A stretch of DNA of 64,000 nucleotides from Hyaloraphidium curvatum (lineage: Eukaryota > Monoblepharomycota > Hyaloraphidiomycetes > Hyaloraphidiales > Hyaloraphidiaceae): positions 186,001 through 250,000 of the forward strand of contig JAIVFI010000017.1 of the NCBI GenBank assembly GCA_025558095.1. The letters run 5' to 3'. A program made the position numbers and the translations under genes. Under the pieces are notes generated by a model. That model searched no databases and had not been told where the DNA came from. It worked only from the letters and a program-made list of their open reading frames with translations. Positions 44,284 through 54,495 of this stretch are shown piece after piece (the first letter of the stretch is position 1; each line of letters opens with the position of its first letter).

Positions 44284-45881
44284 ATGCGGCCGGCCGAGGA
44301 TATTGGACAGCGAGCGGCAGCGGCGGCGGCGGGGCGGCGGGGCGGGCGGGGATCGCGCGGGCCGCGCGGCGTGCTGCGCGGCGCCCTCCTCCTCGCCGCC
44401 CTGGCCGCCCTCGCCGCGCCCGCCCTTTCCCTCGACCTGACGAACTCGCTCGTCGTCGACATCATCCGCGCCGACGCCGGGCAGACCACGCTGCTGCGCG
44501 AGTACATCGTGCTCAACTCGTCCATCAACCCGCTGCCCGGCTCGCCGTCGCCGCCCCCGGAGGGCACCCGCGGCCAGATGGTCAACTTCGACGCATGCAA
44601 CCCGACGCCCCTGCGGCCCACGGTGTTCTCGGACCTGGGCTACGTCGCCCTGATCGCGAACCTGTCGGCGCCCTGCCCGCTCGAGCAGAAGCTGGCCGCA
44701 GTCACCGCCGACCCGCTCGTGAAGGCAGCCGTCTTCTACGACTACTCGTTCCCCAACGTCTCGGAGACGGACTGGATCCCGCAGTCGTTCCAGAACTTCA
44801 GCATCCCGTTCTACTGGATGGAAGGCTCCCTCGGCAGCGACTACTCGGACCTGCTCGACCGCGTGTACCGCAGCTACCCGCCGGGCACCTACGTCGGGGT
44901 GCGTTGCCCTCCCGTTCTTCTGCCATGGTACCCGATCTGATGTCCCGCCCCGCAGTCGACGACCGTGCTCATCATCGGCACGCTGTTCGGCCGCACCGTC
45001 GTGCTGCCCAGCGTTAGCATGTACAAGCAGACCCTCTTCATCGCCGGCATCGTCGTCGTCGGCGTCATGCTCCTGGGCTTCGGCTACTTCATGTGGCGCA
45101 GCCGCAAGAGGGTGAGTTGCGGCGGTGCGGCGTGCACGGACTCCTCTTGACTGACTGCACACTCCAGGGCTGGTGGGCGCCCACCTCATCCCCCGGCATC
45201 GACCTCGAGCTCCTGCAGCGCACCCTGGCCAACGCCCAGGCGGCCGCCGCCAACGCACCCAAGCTGGCCGTGCTCACGCAGCGCCAGCTGGACATGCTCC
45301 CCCTGAAGACGTTCGACGACGAACCGCGCAAGAGCACCGACACGCGGCGGTCGTTCGCGTCGCGGAAGAGCGTGGATGCGAGGAAGAGCCTCGAGGCGGC
45401 GTCGGCGCTGGCCGCCGCGTCGGCCGCCGCCGCATCCTCCTCCGCGCCCGCACTGCCGGCCGCACCCGCGGCGACCCCCGTCCCTTCCCCCTCCGCCGCC
45501 TCCCTCTCCCCGCCCGACGCCGGCGTCGACGCCCCCGCCGGCCCTACGCTGACGGCCCCGGGCTCGTGCCCCATCTGCCTCGACCCCCCCGCGGACCTCC
45601 CGATCCGCTTCCTCCCGTGTTCCCACGCCTTCCACGCCGCGTGCGTGGACGTCTGGCTGCTCGAGAAGAGCGCCATGTGCCCCCTGTGCAGGGCGGACTG
45701 CCGCCCCGAGGACGAGAGGGAGGAGGCGCAGCAACCGGAGGCGCCGGTGCAGCAGCCCGCGGACGGGACGGCGCAGCCGGTGCCGGTACAGGCACCGGTT
45801 CAGGCCCAGGAGGAGGAGGGCGGAAACGTGTTCCGCAGAATGTATAGGCGGACGTTGGCGGCGGTGGATTCGGTGATCTAG
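44284..45881 (+). CDS. membrane RING-H2 E3 ubiquitin ligase (PA-TM-RING type)
   Basis: Three exons: 44284-44898, 44956-45111, 45168-45881 (494 residues). N-terminal signal/anchor ('LLLAALAALAAPALSL') and a lumenal domain of about 180 residues with Cys. One TM follows ('TLFIAGIVVVGVMLLGFGYF'), then RSRKR, a Pro/Ala/Ser linker, and RING-H2: CPICLD, then PCSHAFH and CPLCRAD. Order and RING type match PA-TM-RING ligases (RNF13/GRAIL) that ubiquitinate membrane cargo in endosomes, though the lumenal PA fold is only guessed. All intron phases are 0. Confidence 0.85.
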
Positions 45882-46160
45882 AGCGGGAATGCATGGGTGA
45901 TCTCTCGTGATTGTGCGGACGGGCGGGCCGCGTCTTTCTCGCGATCGGGCGCGCGGGCGGGCCCTTCCGTCCGGATCGGACGCCTCGTCGGTTTCATCCG
46001 CTGGATCCGGTCCGCGCTCGGTCACCAAGGGATGGATTGGGAGACAGCGGGGAGTTAGCGCGGATCGGCAACCACCGCGGGCGGCGATCCTCCAGTCGGT
46101 CCGCTCCGTTTCCCGCCACACCTACCGACCGCATCGCCCTCCCTCCGGGAAACCGCAGCC

Positions 46161-46995
46161 ATGCCTGACAAGCCGACCACGATGGCCGTCGTCGTGGGTG
46201 CCCCCCGCGTGTGCCTTCGCGGCGTGGCCGACCGACCGACGCAACGCGCAGCTGTACGACGGTTTCGAGATGCTCGACACCTTCGGCCCCCTGGAGCTGT
46301 TCAACTACGTCCCAAACCTGCGATTCTTCGTCGTCACCGAGGACGGAAAGCCGGCGCGGATCTACGCCGGCCCGCAGAAGGAGGGCGTCAAGCCCGTGCT
46401 CGGCACCTCGGTCGAGGCGGAATACAGCTACGAAAACGCGCCCAAGGCAGACATCGTGTTTTTGCCCGGCGGCTACGGGAGCTTCCCGCAGGAGGCCAAC
46501 GCAAAGACGCTGGAGTACCTCGAAAAGGCGGGCAAGGACGCCAAGTTCGTCCTCACTGGTCCGTCCCCCCGCCGCTTCCCCTCCCCGCTCCGTATTGACC
46601 CTCGGATCGCGCAGTCTGCACCGGCTCCCTCATCCTCGCCAAGACCAGCCTCCTCCGCTCCCGCCGCGCGACGAGCAACAAGGCCGTGATGGCCATGCCC
46701 GGCCGCGTCGGGCCGCAGACGTACCCGGGGGTGGACTGGGTGCCCAAGGCGCGGTGGGTGAGGAGCGAGGGGGCGCCGGAGATCTGGACGAGCTCGGGCG
46801 TCGCGGCCGGTACGTCTTTCCCGAGCGGGTTAAAGGGCGGGCGCTGACACCAACGGGCCAGGGATCGACATGGCGCACGCCTTCATCGCGCAGGTGTGGG
46901 GGCAGGAGCTGGCGGACGGGATCGCGACGGGGACCGAGTACGAGCCGCACAGGGACGCGGCGTGGGATCCGTTCGCGCAGGAGTACAAGATTTGA
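46161..46995 (+). CDS. DJ-1/PfpI family protein
   Basis: Four exons: 46161-46193, 46252-46558, 46615-46809, 46862-46995 (222 residues). Spliced start AVVLYDGFEMLDTFGPLE is the family's first strand. 'DIVFLPGGYG' leads to the nucleophile elbow, where splicing forms 'TVCTGSLILAKT', with Cys in the expected position. The end reads VAAGIDMAHAFIAQ, as in PfpI. The family covers glyoxalase III, deglycase and chaperone activities; specific activity is unknown. The 33-nt first exon is unusually short but the Val-Leu join is typical. Confidence 0.85.
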
Positions 46996-47187
46996 GTCGA
47001 CGGCGGGAAGCATGAGGCGCGGTTTCCGGACGTCGACGGCGGGAAGCAGGGCAACGTACGCTTTGATTCGGCTGTTGCAGTACACATTCGGATGTCGCAA
47101 TTCCGCGCTCGTTCGTCCTTCTGCTCCCAATCCAGCTCAAACAGCCGGAGCACCACCTGTACCCATCCTGCAGTATCAATGTTCCAC

Positions 47188-47696
47188 TCAGTAGCTCATA
47201 TAGGTCTGAATGTCCCCATCACGAGTCTCATCCGCCTCTGGGATGCCCGCAAGCCGGATCACGACGCGGTCGGCAATCCTCCCCAGGGCCTGGGAAATCT
47301 CGTCGCTGACCCAACCGGGGCCCAGCTCCAAATCCGTTGCAAGCACATGTAGCACGTCCAAGCGGAGATTGGCAAAACCGCGGAAGGGACGCGTGAGGAA
47401 CGCCTGCTTCACGTTGGCTGCGTGCTGCTCCTCAACGTCCACGGCTTCCAACCCAAGATCGCGGATACGCACCACGCGTCCAATACTGGCCATGACAGCC
47501 GTTTTGTCCGCATCTTTCTGTGTCCTTTCAGCGTGGAAGTAGGCGCCGTCAAACTCCAGCATGACTCGATCTCCATCCCCATCAATGAAGTGAGCATCGA
47601 CGCGCAAATCATTTCCTGTCCTAGGGTGAGGTAGGACGTCCATCATGGCTTCGCAGCACGCTTGCACGGCCGCATCGGCATCTTTGATCCAGTCGT
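47188..47696 (-). CDS. PD-(D/E)XK nuclease-like domain, probable 3' exon of the C2H2 gene
   Basis: A 169-residue open segment in the same frame as the zinc-finger gene upstream, separated from it by one TGA (47719-47721). It contains D in 'LRVDAHFID', then 'VMLEFDGAYFH', then D-x-D-K as 'KDADKTAVM' and 'RVVRIRDLGLEA'. This matches the D ... E-x-D-G ... H ... D-x-x-K pattern of Vsr/DUF559-like restriction-endonuclease folds. Proposed splice: donor GTCGCT at 47753, acceptor GAG at 47698-47697, a 57-nt intron joining KLHG to DWIKDADA. The first Met of the segment is only about 70 nt past the upstream stop, leaving no room for a promoter. Fusion is inference; readthrough or a separate gene are alternatives. 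Confidence 0.55.
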
Positions 47697-47718
47697 CTCC
47701 AAATGTTGCAAATAGGTA

Positions 47719-49902
47719 TCACACGATCGCGTGAACCTCCGAGACAGAGCGACCGTGCAGCTTCTTGGCCAGCGCAGTGCAAAGACTTTTGCCATGCCTC
47801 CCGTAGCGTTGTTCTCGATCAGGGCACCTAGACATGACTGAGGTTTTGTGTGGGCACGTCCGGTGCGTCTCCTGGTGATGTTTCAAACTGCCTGGGTAGG
47901 CAAAGGCACGACTACAGCTTTCCAGTGTGCAGACATACGGACGCTCTCCCGTGTGAATCCGTTTGTGCATGACAAGGCTGGTGGAGTTGCTGAATGACTT
48001 ATTGCAGCTGTCGGAACTGCATTTGTAAGGGCGCTCGCCAGTGTGGCTCCGCAAGTGAACAGTAAGGTGAGCTGACTGGGAAAACATGCCACCACAGCCT
48101 TCAAAGCTACATGAATAGGGACGTTCTCCAGTGTGGGTGCGCAAATGGTACGCAAGATGACCATTCTGAATGAATGCTTCGCTGCAGCCTTCGAAACGGC
48201 AGATATAGGGCCGCTCACCCGTATGGACCCGCATGTGAGTGTCCCGGCTGCTTGACGTGACAAATGTCTTGCTGCAGTCTCCAAATAGGCAGGCAAAGGG
48301 CCGCTCTCCCGTATGTGTCCGCATATGAACCACAAGATCATTGGAACCCACAAATGCCTTGTCGCAGTGCTCAACATCACAGATATAGGGACGTTCCCTA
48401 GTATGTATCCGCTTGTGCTTGACAAGGGCACACAAGGTGGCGAAGGCCTTGCCACATTCTTCAAAAGGGCACATGTAGGGGCGCTCTCCAGTGTGAGTCC
48501 GCATGTGCACTGTGAGTTCAAAAGACGTTGTAAAAGCCTTTCCACAGCCATCAGAATCGCAATTGTACGGGCGTTCTCCCAGATGGAACCGTTTGTGCGT
48601 GGCAAGAGTGCCTGCCAGAGCAAATTCCTTGCTGCAACCTTCAAAATCGCACGCATAGGGACCCTCCCCGGTGTGGGTGCGCATGTGACCTGCAAGATAG
48701 TCCGGCCTCGAAAAGGCCTTACCACAGCCCTCGAATTGGCAGGCATGTGGACGCTCCCCAGTGTGAATTCGCATGTGCTTTGCCAGCTTAGCAGACTCCG
48801 TGAATGCCCAATCACAGCCTCCGAAATTGCACCTGTAAGGACGATCTCCAGTATGAATTCGCCTGTGTACTGCAAGGCTGCCGGAAGTACTGAATGACTT
48901 GCCACACCCTTCGAAATCGCATGCGTACGGGCGCTCTCCGGTGTGACTTCTCTTGTGTACGCGACGGGCACCTGCTTCAGTGAACGCCTTGCCGCATCCT
49001 TCGAAGTCACATTGATATGGCCGCTCTCCTGTGTGAATGCGAGCATGCTTGGTCAGATGACCTGAGCTGGAGAACGCCTTGCCGCAGTCCTCAAAACCGC
49101 ACGAGTACGGGCGCTCCCCCGTGTGCGTCCGCATGTGCTGAACGAGCTTTCCGGATTCACTAAAGGTCCGACTGCACCCCTCAAAACAACACGCATAAGG
49201 GCGCTCCCCGTTGTGGATGCGCTCATGTGTGCGAAGGTGAGCTTGCTGGGTGAATGCTTTGCTGCAGCCCTCATGATTGCACACGAAGGGGCGATCCCCA
49301 CTGTGGATGCGTTGATGCACGGCAAGGGCGTTGGGGCGGGGGAACGTCTGAACACAGTTTCTGCATTGGTACGGACGAGCGCTGTCGTGCGCTTCTTTGC
49401 AATGACTCGTTCGCTTCCGTTTGGATCCAAAGATGAGACTGCAGTTCGGCCACCGGCAGGGGAACCTGCCTGGGAGGTCCTCCACCATCAAAACTACCCC
49501 GCCGGCGAAATCCGAAGGCACGGATTCTTCTACCACGCACTCCGCATGGTCTGACGCATAGAAGCTCTCCGAGTCCGAGTCCGTTGCTGGAGCTGGTTCC
49601 GACTTGTCCCACAGAGCAGGAGACCAATCCGCGATGCTGTCGCGCCGGGCGCGCTTCGCCGGCCGGGCAACGGGGCCGTTCGCAACACTCGCATCTTCTT
49701 CGCTGTCGCTGGTCACGATCGCGTCCTCGGAAGCAGTTCGTTTGACAGTCCGTTGAGCCGCGCCGTCGGCGATATGTCCGGCGGAGTCGGGGCAGCCCTC
49801 GGCCGCCGGCGCCGCCCTCTTCTGCGGCGCCGTGCCACCGCCACCGCCCGATGCGCTCCCGCGCTTGGCGGCGGGGCCGAAATAGGCGCGGATGTCGGCC
49901 AT
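47719..49902 (-). CDS. 18-finger C2H2 zinc-finger protein
   Basis: Read alone, a single exon of 727 residues. Residues 1-150 are disordered and acidic, with basic KRARR segments (likely NLS). Finger 1 is CRWPNC with an 'HCKEAH' end; finger 2 is CRNC; fingers 3-18 are regular C-x4-C-x12-H-x3-H units joined by TGERPY-type linkers, which are typical of tandem DNA-binding arrays. After finger 18 the tail reads [14 protein letters not shown], then [13 protein letters not shown]. That tail has a helix like the entry of Vsr-type folds and leads, if spliced, into the nuclease-like segment. Nuclear, probably DNA-binding; target unknown. Repeat A lies immediately upstream. Confidence 0.85.
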   Translation of the reverse strand: MADIRAYFGPAAKRGSASGGGGGTAPQKRAAPAAEGCPDSAGHIADGAAQRTVKRTASEDAIVTSDSEEDASVANGPVARPAKRARRDSIADWSPALWDKSEPAPATDSDSESFYASDHAECVVEESVPSDFAGGVVLMVEDLPGRFPCRWPNCSLIFGSKRKRTSHCKEAHDSARPYQCRNCVQTFPRPNALAVHQRIHSGDRPFVCNHEGCSKAFTQQAHLRTHERIHNGERPYACCFEGCSRTFSESGKLVQHMRTHTGERPYSCGFEDCGKAFSSSGHLTKHARIHTGERPYQCDFEGCGKAFTEAGARRVHKRSHTGERPYACDFEGCGKSFSTSGSLAVHRRIHTGDRPYRCNFGGCDWAFTESAKLAKHMRIHTGERPHACQFEGCGKAFSRPDYLAGHMRTHTGEGPYACDFEGCSKEFALAGTLATHKRFHLGERPYNCDSDGCGKAFTTSFELTVHMRTHTGERPYMCPFEECGKAFATLCALVKHKRIHTRERPYICDVEHCDKAFVGSNDLVVHMRTHTGERPFACLFGDCSKTFVTSSSRDTHMRVHTGERPYICRFEGCSEAFIQNGHLAYHLRTHTGERPYSCSFEGCGGMFSQSAHLTVHLRSHTGERPYKCSSDSCNKSFSNSTSLVMHKRIHTGERPYVCTLESCSRAFAYPGSLKHHQETHRTCPHKTSVMSRCPDREQRYGRHGKSLCTALAKKLHGRSVSEVHAIV

Positions 49903-49958
49903 TTTGAGCCGTGGGATTGAGGTGGAGCGGGTGGCTGGCCGGTTGAGAGCGTCAGCCC

Positions 49959-50168
49959 GATGCCGCTGCGCTGCGACAAGTTCGCTCCGCACATCGCTTC
50001 CAAGCTTTCCTGACGATCCATCGACTTCTTAGCAGTTGATGGACTGGTCCGCATTTTGAGATCACCAAAAGGCGCCTCCTCAAGCCGCTTCGCACCGGAC
50101 GCCTCGCCAAGCTGCTAGATGAGGCACAACGATCGCCCAACTCCAAGAAAACCACAAAATCACGCCGG
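49959..50168. repeat. dispersed repeat copy A
   Basis: About 210 bp matching copy B (52843-53062) in direct orientation. Shared blocks include ACAAGTTCGCTCCG, TAGCAGTTGATGGA, GAGATCACC, AGGCGCCT, CCAAGCTG and TCCAAGAAA, in the same order with small indels. Copy A lies just upstream of the 18-finger gene (minus strand). No tRNA-like A/B box or terminal inverted repeat was recognised, so the class is unknown. Confidence 0.65.
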
Positions 50169-50342
50169 GTGCGCAGTCCATCCACCTCGGCAACTGATTG
50201 CTGCCCATCGTTCCCATGTTGGATTGACCGCAATGGAGGTCTTGTGACGTTGAGCGCGTCAGAGAGAGCACGATGAATAAACGCAGCAGCTTTTCCATTT
50301 CCATACACATAAGCAGACAGCAGATCACGCACACCCGCAGCC
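50169..50342. other. intergenic remainder
   Basis: Short stretch between repeat A and the stop of the secreted 670-residue protein. Nothing recognised. Confidence 0.4.
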
Positions 50343-52355
50343 TCACGGGAACCCCGCCAGCTGCCTCGTCTTCGCCCCCCCCGTCCGCGCCAGCACCACG
50401 TCCACCTCGTACTCCGCCACCGGCCACCCGCTGGCCGGATCCCCCAGGTCGTCCCACTGGAGCAGGCTCCCGAGCACGTACCCGCTCCCCCACGCCAGCT
50501 TCTTGCCCTGCGTGCCCGCGGCGGGGAGCTCCCAGTTGATGCTCTGGTACGCCCACGACCATGCGCAGGGGAGGATCCAGCCGTCGCCGGGGCAGGAGCT
50601 CGTGAGGGAGGATTGCCCGCGCTGGTCCGAATAGGACGAGCCGAGCAGGGAGGAGGTCTTGGGGACGGTCTGCACGAGGCCCATTTCGTATCCGGAGCCC
50701 GTGGCAAGGAGGTTGTACCGCTTCGCGGGTGCCGGGGTCGCGGCGTTCCAGGTCCACGGCGACGAGGGCTTCACGGGGCTCGCGGAGCTGCGGAACCGGT
50801 ACTGGTCCGCCCACTCGACGAGCGTGATGGATTCACCGCGGCGGCCGTCGAATTCCAGGACGCCGTAGGGGGCGCGCGTGTCCGCTGTCGTGGTGCCCCG
50901 CGGGGCGGACGAGTAGTCCCACCGGATCTTTATCCGCGGCTCGTCGCGGCCCGAAGCGAAGCTCCAGGTCGTCGTGACGGGAATATGGTACCGCCTGTGC
51001 TTGGAGGTGTCGCGCGGGGTGATGGACCACGGGTAGGGCAGCGGGGTTAGGGTGCCCCAGCGCGGGTACAGGAGCGAGAAGGCGTGGCTCGCGGTGCCCG
51101 CCGCCGTGTTGACGGCAACCTGCGCGCCTGTGGCGTTGTTGAGCACGTACGCGCCCAGCGGCGAGTCGTCTTCGCCGTGCAGCGAGGCGATGGTGTCCGA
51201 AGCGCCGACGTCAAAGGTGCGGTAGTACTCGTGCCCGACGGGGTACCCGAACCCGGCGTCGGACCGTCCGGCGGACATCGATGCGACGACGAGCTCCGGT
51301 GGTGTCTTTGTGGTGTCGAAATAGGTCATTTGCGCCGCGAAGCCGCCACGGCCGTTTGCGAAGCGCGCGAGCGAGACGGAGCGCGCGAGGCCCGATGCGT
51401 CGCTCCAGGTGTAGCGGTCGCAGGGAATCCCGTCGACGAGGCCGGAGTCCACGCGCAGGAGTTCGCAGGCGGCGAGGGAGGGGGTCGGGAGGGCGACGGC
51501 GGTGTTGGAGATGGGCGCCGCGGTCTGGCATCCCGAGGGAGGCGGCGGCGGTGGTGGTTGTGGAGGAGGAGTCGTCGAGGCCCGCAAAGTGGTGGACAGC
51601 GTCGACGGTGTTCGAGTCAATGCTGTCGACGTGGTCGGCGGAGGTAAGGCAAGGGTCACGGTGGCGTCAACGGTGGTGGACGGGGCCGCCGTTGGCAAGG
51701 GCGCACCTGGCGGGACCGCCGGGGGCGCTGTGGTCGGCGGCACCACGGTGTTGATTGGCGGTGCATTTGTTGTGATTCTCCTCGTCGTTGTCCTTGCCGT
51801 CGACGTGGTCGGCGGCGGTGCGCTCGGCCTCGACGGCAGGCTTATCGAGTCGAGGACCACGGTGGCTGCCGCGTCCGAGGAAAAGACGACCGTGTCAAAG
51901 ACGGCGTCCCTCCACGACGCGGCAAACACGCCGGCCCTGCCAAAGGAGGCGAAGCAGCGGCGCAGCCGCGGTAGCCCGTTGGCGGCGGTGCCCAGGAGCA
52001 CGGCCGGCCGCGACGCAACCAGAGACAGCGGCACGCGCAGCGATCGCGCGCCCGTTCTCCTGCTCGCGAGGCCGACTCTGACGGCGGACAGGTTGTTCGC
52101 GGCGCCGAAGAATGCGAGGCCCGAGAAGGCGCCGGCCGACAGCGGCGCGCACCTCAGCCGGAGCTCGCCGCTCCGCTGGAAGCGCACACGGATGGCAAAC
52201 CTCCCGATCTTCGGCTGGGCCGCCGACCGGGCGTCAACCACAGCCCGCGTCGCCGACAGTGCCACGCCCGGACCCGCGCCATCCTCGAAGAGCACCGCGC
52301 CGGCCGCCGCGCCGACGCAGACAAGCGCAAGGAGGAGAAGGAGGACGCGGCGCAT
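50343..52355 (-). CDS. secreted protein of unknown family with Thr/Pro-rich linker
   Basis: Intronless, 670 residues. N-terminal signal peptide (RVLLLLLALVCVGAAAGAV). An N-terminal beta-rich domain (to about 190) resembles carbohydrate-binding or concanavalin-like folds only loosely. A long linker is rich in TTS, PPTT and poly-Pro. The C-terminal domain of about 390 residues has Trp-rich motifs such as 'PWSITPRDTSKHRRYHIPV', 'IRWDYSSAPRG' and 'CAWSWAYQSINWEL'. No catalytic motif is recognised. The layout (signal, domain, linker, domain) is that of fungal wall-active or substrate-binding proteins; function is inference. Confidence 0.7.
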   Translation of the reverse strand: MRRVLLLLLALVCVGAAAGAVLFEDGAGPGVALSATRAVVDARSAAQPKIGRFAIRVRFQRSGELRLRCAPLSAGAFSGLAFFGAANNLSAVRVGLASRRTGARSLRVPLSLVASRPAVLLGTAANGLPRLRRCFASFGRAGVFAASWRDAVFDTVVFSSDAAATVVLDSISLPSRPSAPPPTTSTARTTTRRITTNAPPINTVVPPTTAPPAVPPGAPLPTAAPSTTVDATVTLALPPPTTSTALTRTPSTLSTTLRASTTPPPQPPPPPPPSGCQTAAPISNTAVALPTPSLAACELLRVDSGLVDGIPCDRYTWSDASGLARSVSLARFANGRGGFAAQMTYFDTTKTPPELVVASMSAGRSDAGFGYPVGHEYYRTFDVGASDTIASLHGEDDSPLGAYVLNNATGAQVAVNTAAGTASHAFSLLYPRWGTLTPLPYPWSITPRDTSKHRRYHIPVTTTWSFASGRDEPRIKIRWDYSSAPRGTTTADTRAPYGVLEFDGRRGESITLVEWADQYRFRSSASPVKPSSPWTWNAATPAPAKRYNLLATGSGYEMGLVQTVPKTSSLLGSSYSDQRGQSSLTSSCPGDGWILPCAWSWAYQSINWELPAAGTQGKKLAWGSGYVLGSLLQWDDLGDPASGWPVAEYEVDVVLARTGGAKTRQLAGFP

Positions 52356-53174
52356 CGCGGCGTCTCTCCTCCTCCACCTGTCGGCGAATCGATGCGGCGC
52401 GCCGCAGCACAGCTCTCCGAGGCGCGCGGTCGATCCTGGGCACAGCCCTCGCCACTTTTCCGAACTGCAGGTGACGTCCCTATGAAGGGAATCCGATGGA
52501 AGAGATCTCCGGCCGCCCTACTTTTGTGAGCACCATTGGTCGGGGGCGCTTCACAGGTACGCTGCCACTCGGCGCGTCACCAAGTGCGACTTGACAGGCG
52601 CCGGAATGCATGCTCCAGTCCGAATGAACAAGAAGCGTGGAAGCATGCTGTTCCGCGAGATGGAGCTTCCCGGCGCCTGTCAAGGGCGTGCGGGTTGGAA
52701 CGGGGTTCCTTTAGAGGCCCCTTTCCGTCCCCAATCGTCGCAATAGCATGGCCTAACCATCTGATTCCCGACCTCCTCTGTTCGTTCGAGAATCTGGCCC
52801 TATTCACCGCCTTGCGCGTCCCTGTAGAGCTTTAGAGCGCGCGATGCAGCTGCGCTTCAACAAGTTCGCTCCGTCCCCACCTCTTCTTCTCATTCTCTTC
52901 TTCTCCTTAAGAATCCATCGACTACATAGCAGTTGATGGAATGTTGCTTATTTGGAGATCACCTGAGGCGCCTTCCCCAGCCGATTCGCACCTGATTGCC
53001 CGGCCAAGCTGGCTACAGACCATCACCGCCCATCCAAATCCAAGAAAGACACAACATCGCGGTTGCCATCTCTGTTCGATGATCGAATAAAGGCAAATGG
53101 TTAAAGCCTTAATTCTGCCTCTGCCTCGATCTACGCGGCGCGCCCCCCAACGGCTACTCCAAACAACCAAAACC
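52356..53174. other. intergenic with repeat copy B
   Basis: About 820 bases between divergent genes (secreted protein, minus; REI1, plus). Its second half is repeat copy B (52843-53062). The rest is less GC-rich and shows no gene. Confidence 0.5.
52843..53062. repeat. dispersed repeat copy B
   Basis: Partner of copy A (49959-50168), same orientation. Similarity is patchy but colinear over the whole length, with a pyrimidine-rich insert (CTTCTTCTC) near 52880-52905 not in A. It lies about 110 bases before the REI1 start codon. Confidence 0.65.
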
Positions 53175-54458
53175 ATGTCGGGCTCGACGTGCATCGCCTG
53201 CCAGGCGACCTTCTCCACTGCCGACGAGCAGCGCGGGCACTACCGCACCGACTGGCACCGCTACAATCTCAAGCGGCGGGTGGCCGGCGCCGCGCCGGTC
53301 GGCGAGGAGGAGTTCCGCGACCGCGTGGACGGTGCGTCCTCCGCTCACCTGTGCGACCCGGGGCTGACGGATCTCGCTGGCACGCAGCGCAGCAGCAGCG
53401 GACGAGGGCGGAGGCGGGCAAGGCGGCGTTCCAGAAGGAGTGCGCGGCGTGCGGGTGGGGTTCCCCGCAGCGGTGGTCCTGCGCCTTCTGACAGCACGCG
53501 AGCAGGAAGACCTACTTCTCCGAGAATGCGTACAACAGCCACCTGCTCTCCAAGCGCCACCGCGACCTCGAGGCGGCTGCCGGGACGGCGGAGGCGGCGC
53601 AGGCCGACGGGGAAGAGGAGGACGCCGCAATGGCCGAGGATTCTGGCACTCCCCAGGAGCCGCGGCAGACCAACTGGCGCTCCGCGCTCGCCTCGGCGGC
53701 GGACGAGGACGAGGTCGACGCCATCCTTGCCGAGAAGCGACGGACGGCCCCCCGGCTAGCCCCCGAAGCCTGCCTCTTCTGCCCGCTCTCGTCGACGACC
53801 CCCGAGGCCAACGTGGAGCACATGTCCCGCGAGCACTCCTTCTTCATCCCCTCGCTGACGAACCTCGCGGATCTACCGGGCCTGCTGCGGACGCTCGCGG
53901 ACGCGGTGACGGTGGACAACCTGTGCCTGTACTGCGGCTTTTCGGGCAGGAAGATGCACTCGGTCGAGGCAGTGAGGAAGCACATGCTGGACAAGGGGCA
54001 TGCGAGGCTGGGCGAGGATCTGGAGGAGATGTGCGAGGAGTTCTACGAGTTCGAGGACGACGCGGGAGAGGGCATGGAGGTGGACTTCTTCAACGGCCGG
54101 ACCGACAAGTGCGTTTGCCCTTTCCTCCAAGCAGTTTCACCCGCTGACCGTGCGCACCTTTTCCCGCAGACCCTACGTCGGCGACGACCAGCACCTCCAC
54201 CTCCCCAGCGGCGCCGTCGCTGCCCCCCGCTCCCTCGCGCGCTATTACAAGCAGAACCTCGTGCCCTCCGGCAACTCGGCCATGCACCGCATCCTGCACG
54301 GGTACAAGGCGCTCGGGTACGCGGAGGAGCCCGAAGAAGTCGTCAGGAAGCGCCGCGCTCAGCGGGCAGAGGCCAGGGGGAGGGCGCGATGGGAGTCGGC
54401 GATGGGGGAGAGGGGAAACGGGCTGCAGAAGCACTTCAGGGTGCAGATTCCGTTCTAG
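53175..54458 (+). CDS. REI1: 60S ribosome biogenesis factor REI1 (ZNF622)
   Basis: Four exons: 53175-53331, 53388-53454, 53506-54108, 54170-54458 (371 residues). REI1 works in cytoplasmic maturation of the large subunit, recycling Arx1 with Jjj1. It has the family's finger order: N-terminal 'CIACQATFSTADEQRGHYRT' with DWHRYN, then 'CAACGKTYFSENAYNSHLLS' completed by splicing, 'CLFCPLSSTTPEANVEHM' and 'NLCLYCGFSGRKMHSVEAVR'. The C-terminal 'PYVGDDQHLHLPSG' and 'ARYYKQNLVPS' are also diagnostic. Three introns restore these motifs. Length is normal (yeast 393). Confidence 0.92.
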
Positions 54459-54495
54459 GCCCTCGGAGGCGCAGCGCGCGGGTTTCGCTTTGCCG

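Noticed and set aside
46996-47070. 17-nt direct repeat (GTCGACGGCGGGAAGCA) downstream of the DJ-1 gene
   Set aside because: Only two copies, about 40 nt apart, in 3' flanking DNA; too little to call an element.
47188-47649. Nuclease-like segment as a free-standing gene
   Set aside because: The first ATG is about 70 nt past the upstream stop in the same frame, with no promoter space; a 3' exon of the C2H2 gene is preferred, though not proven.
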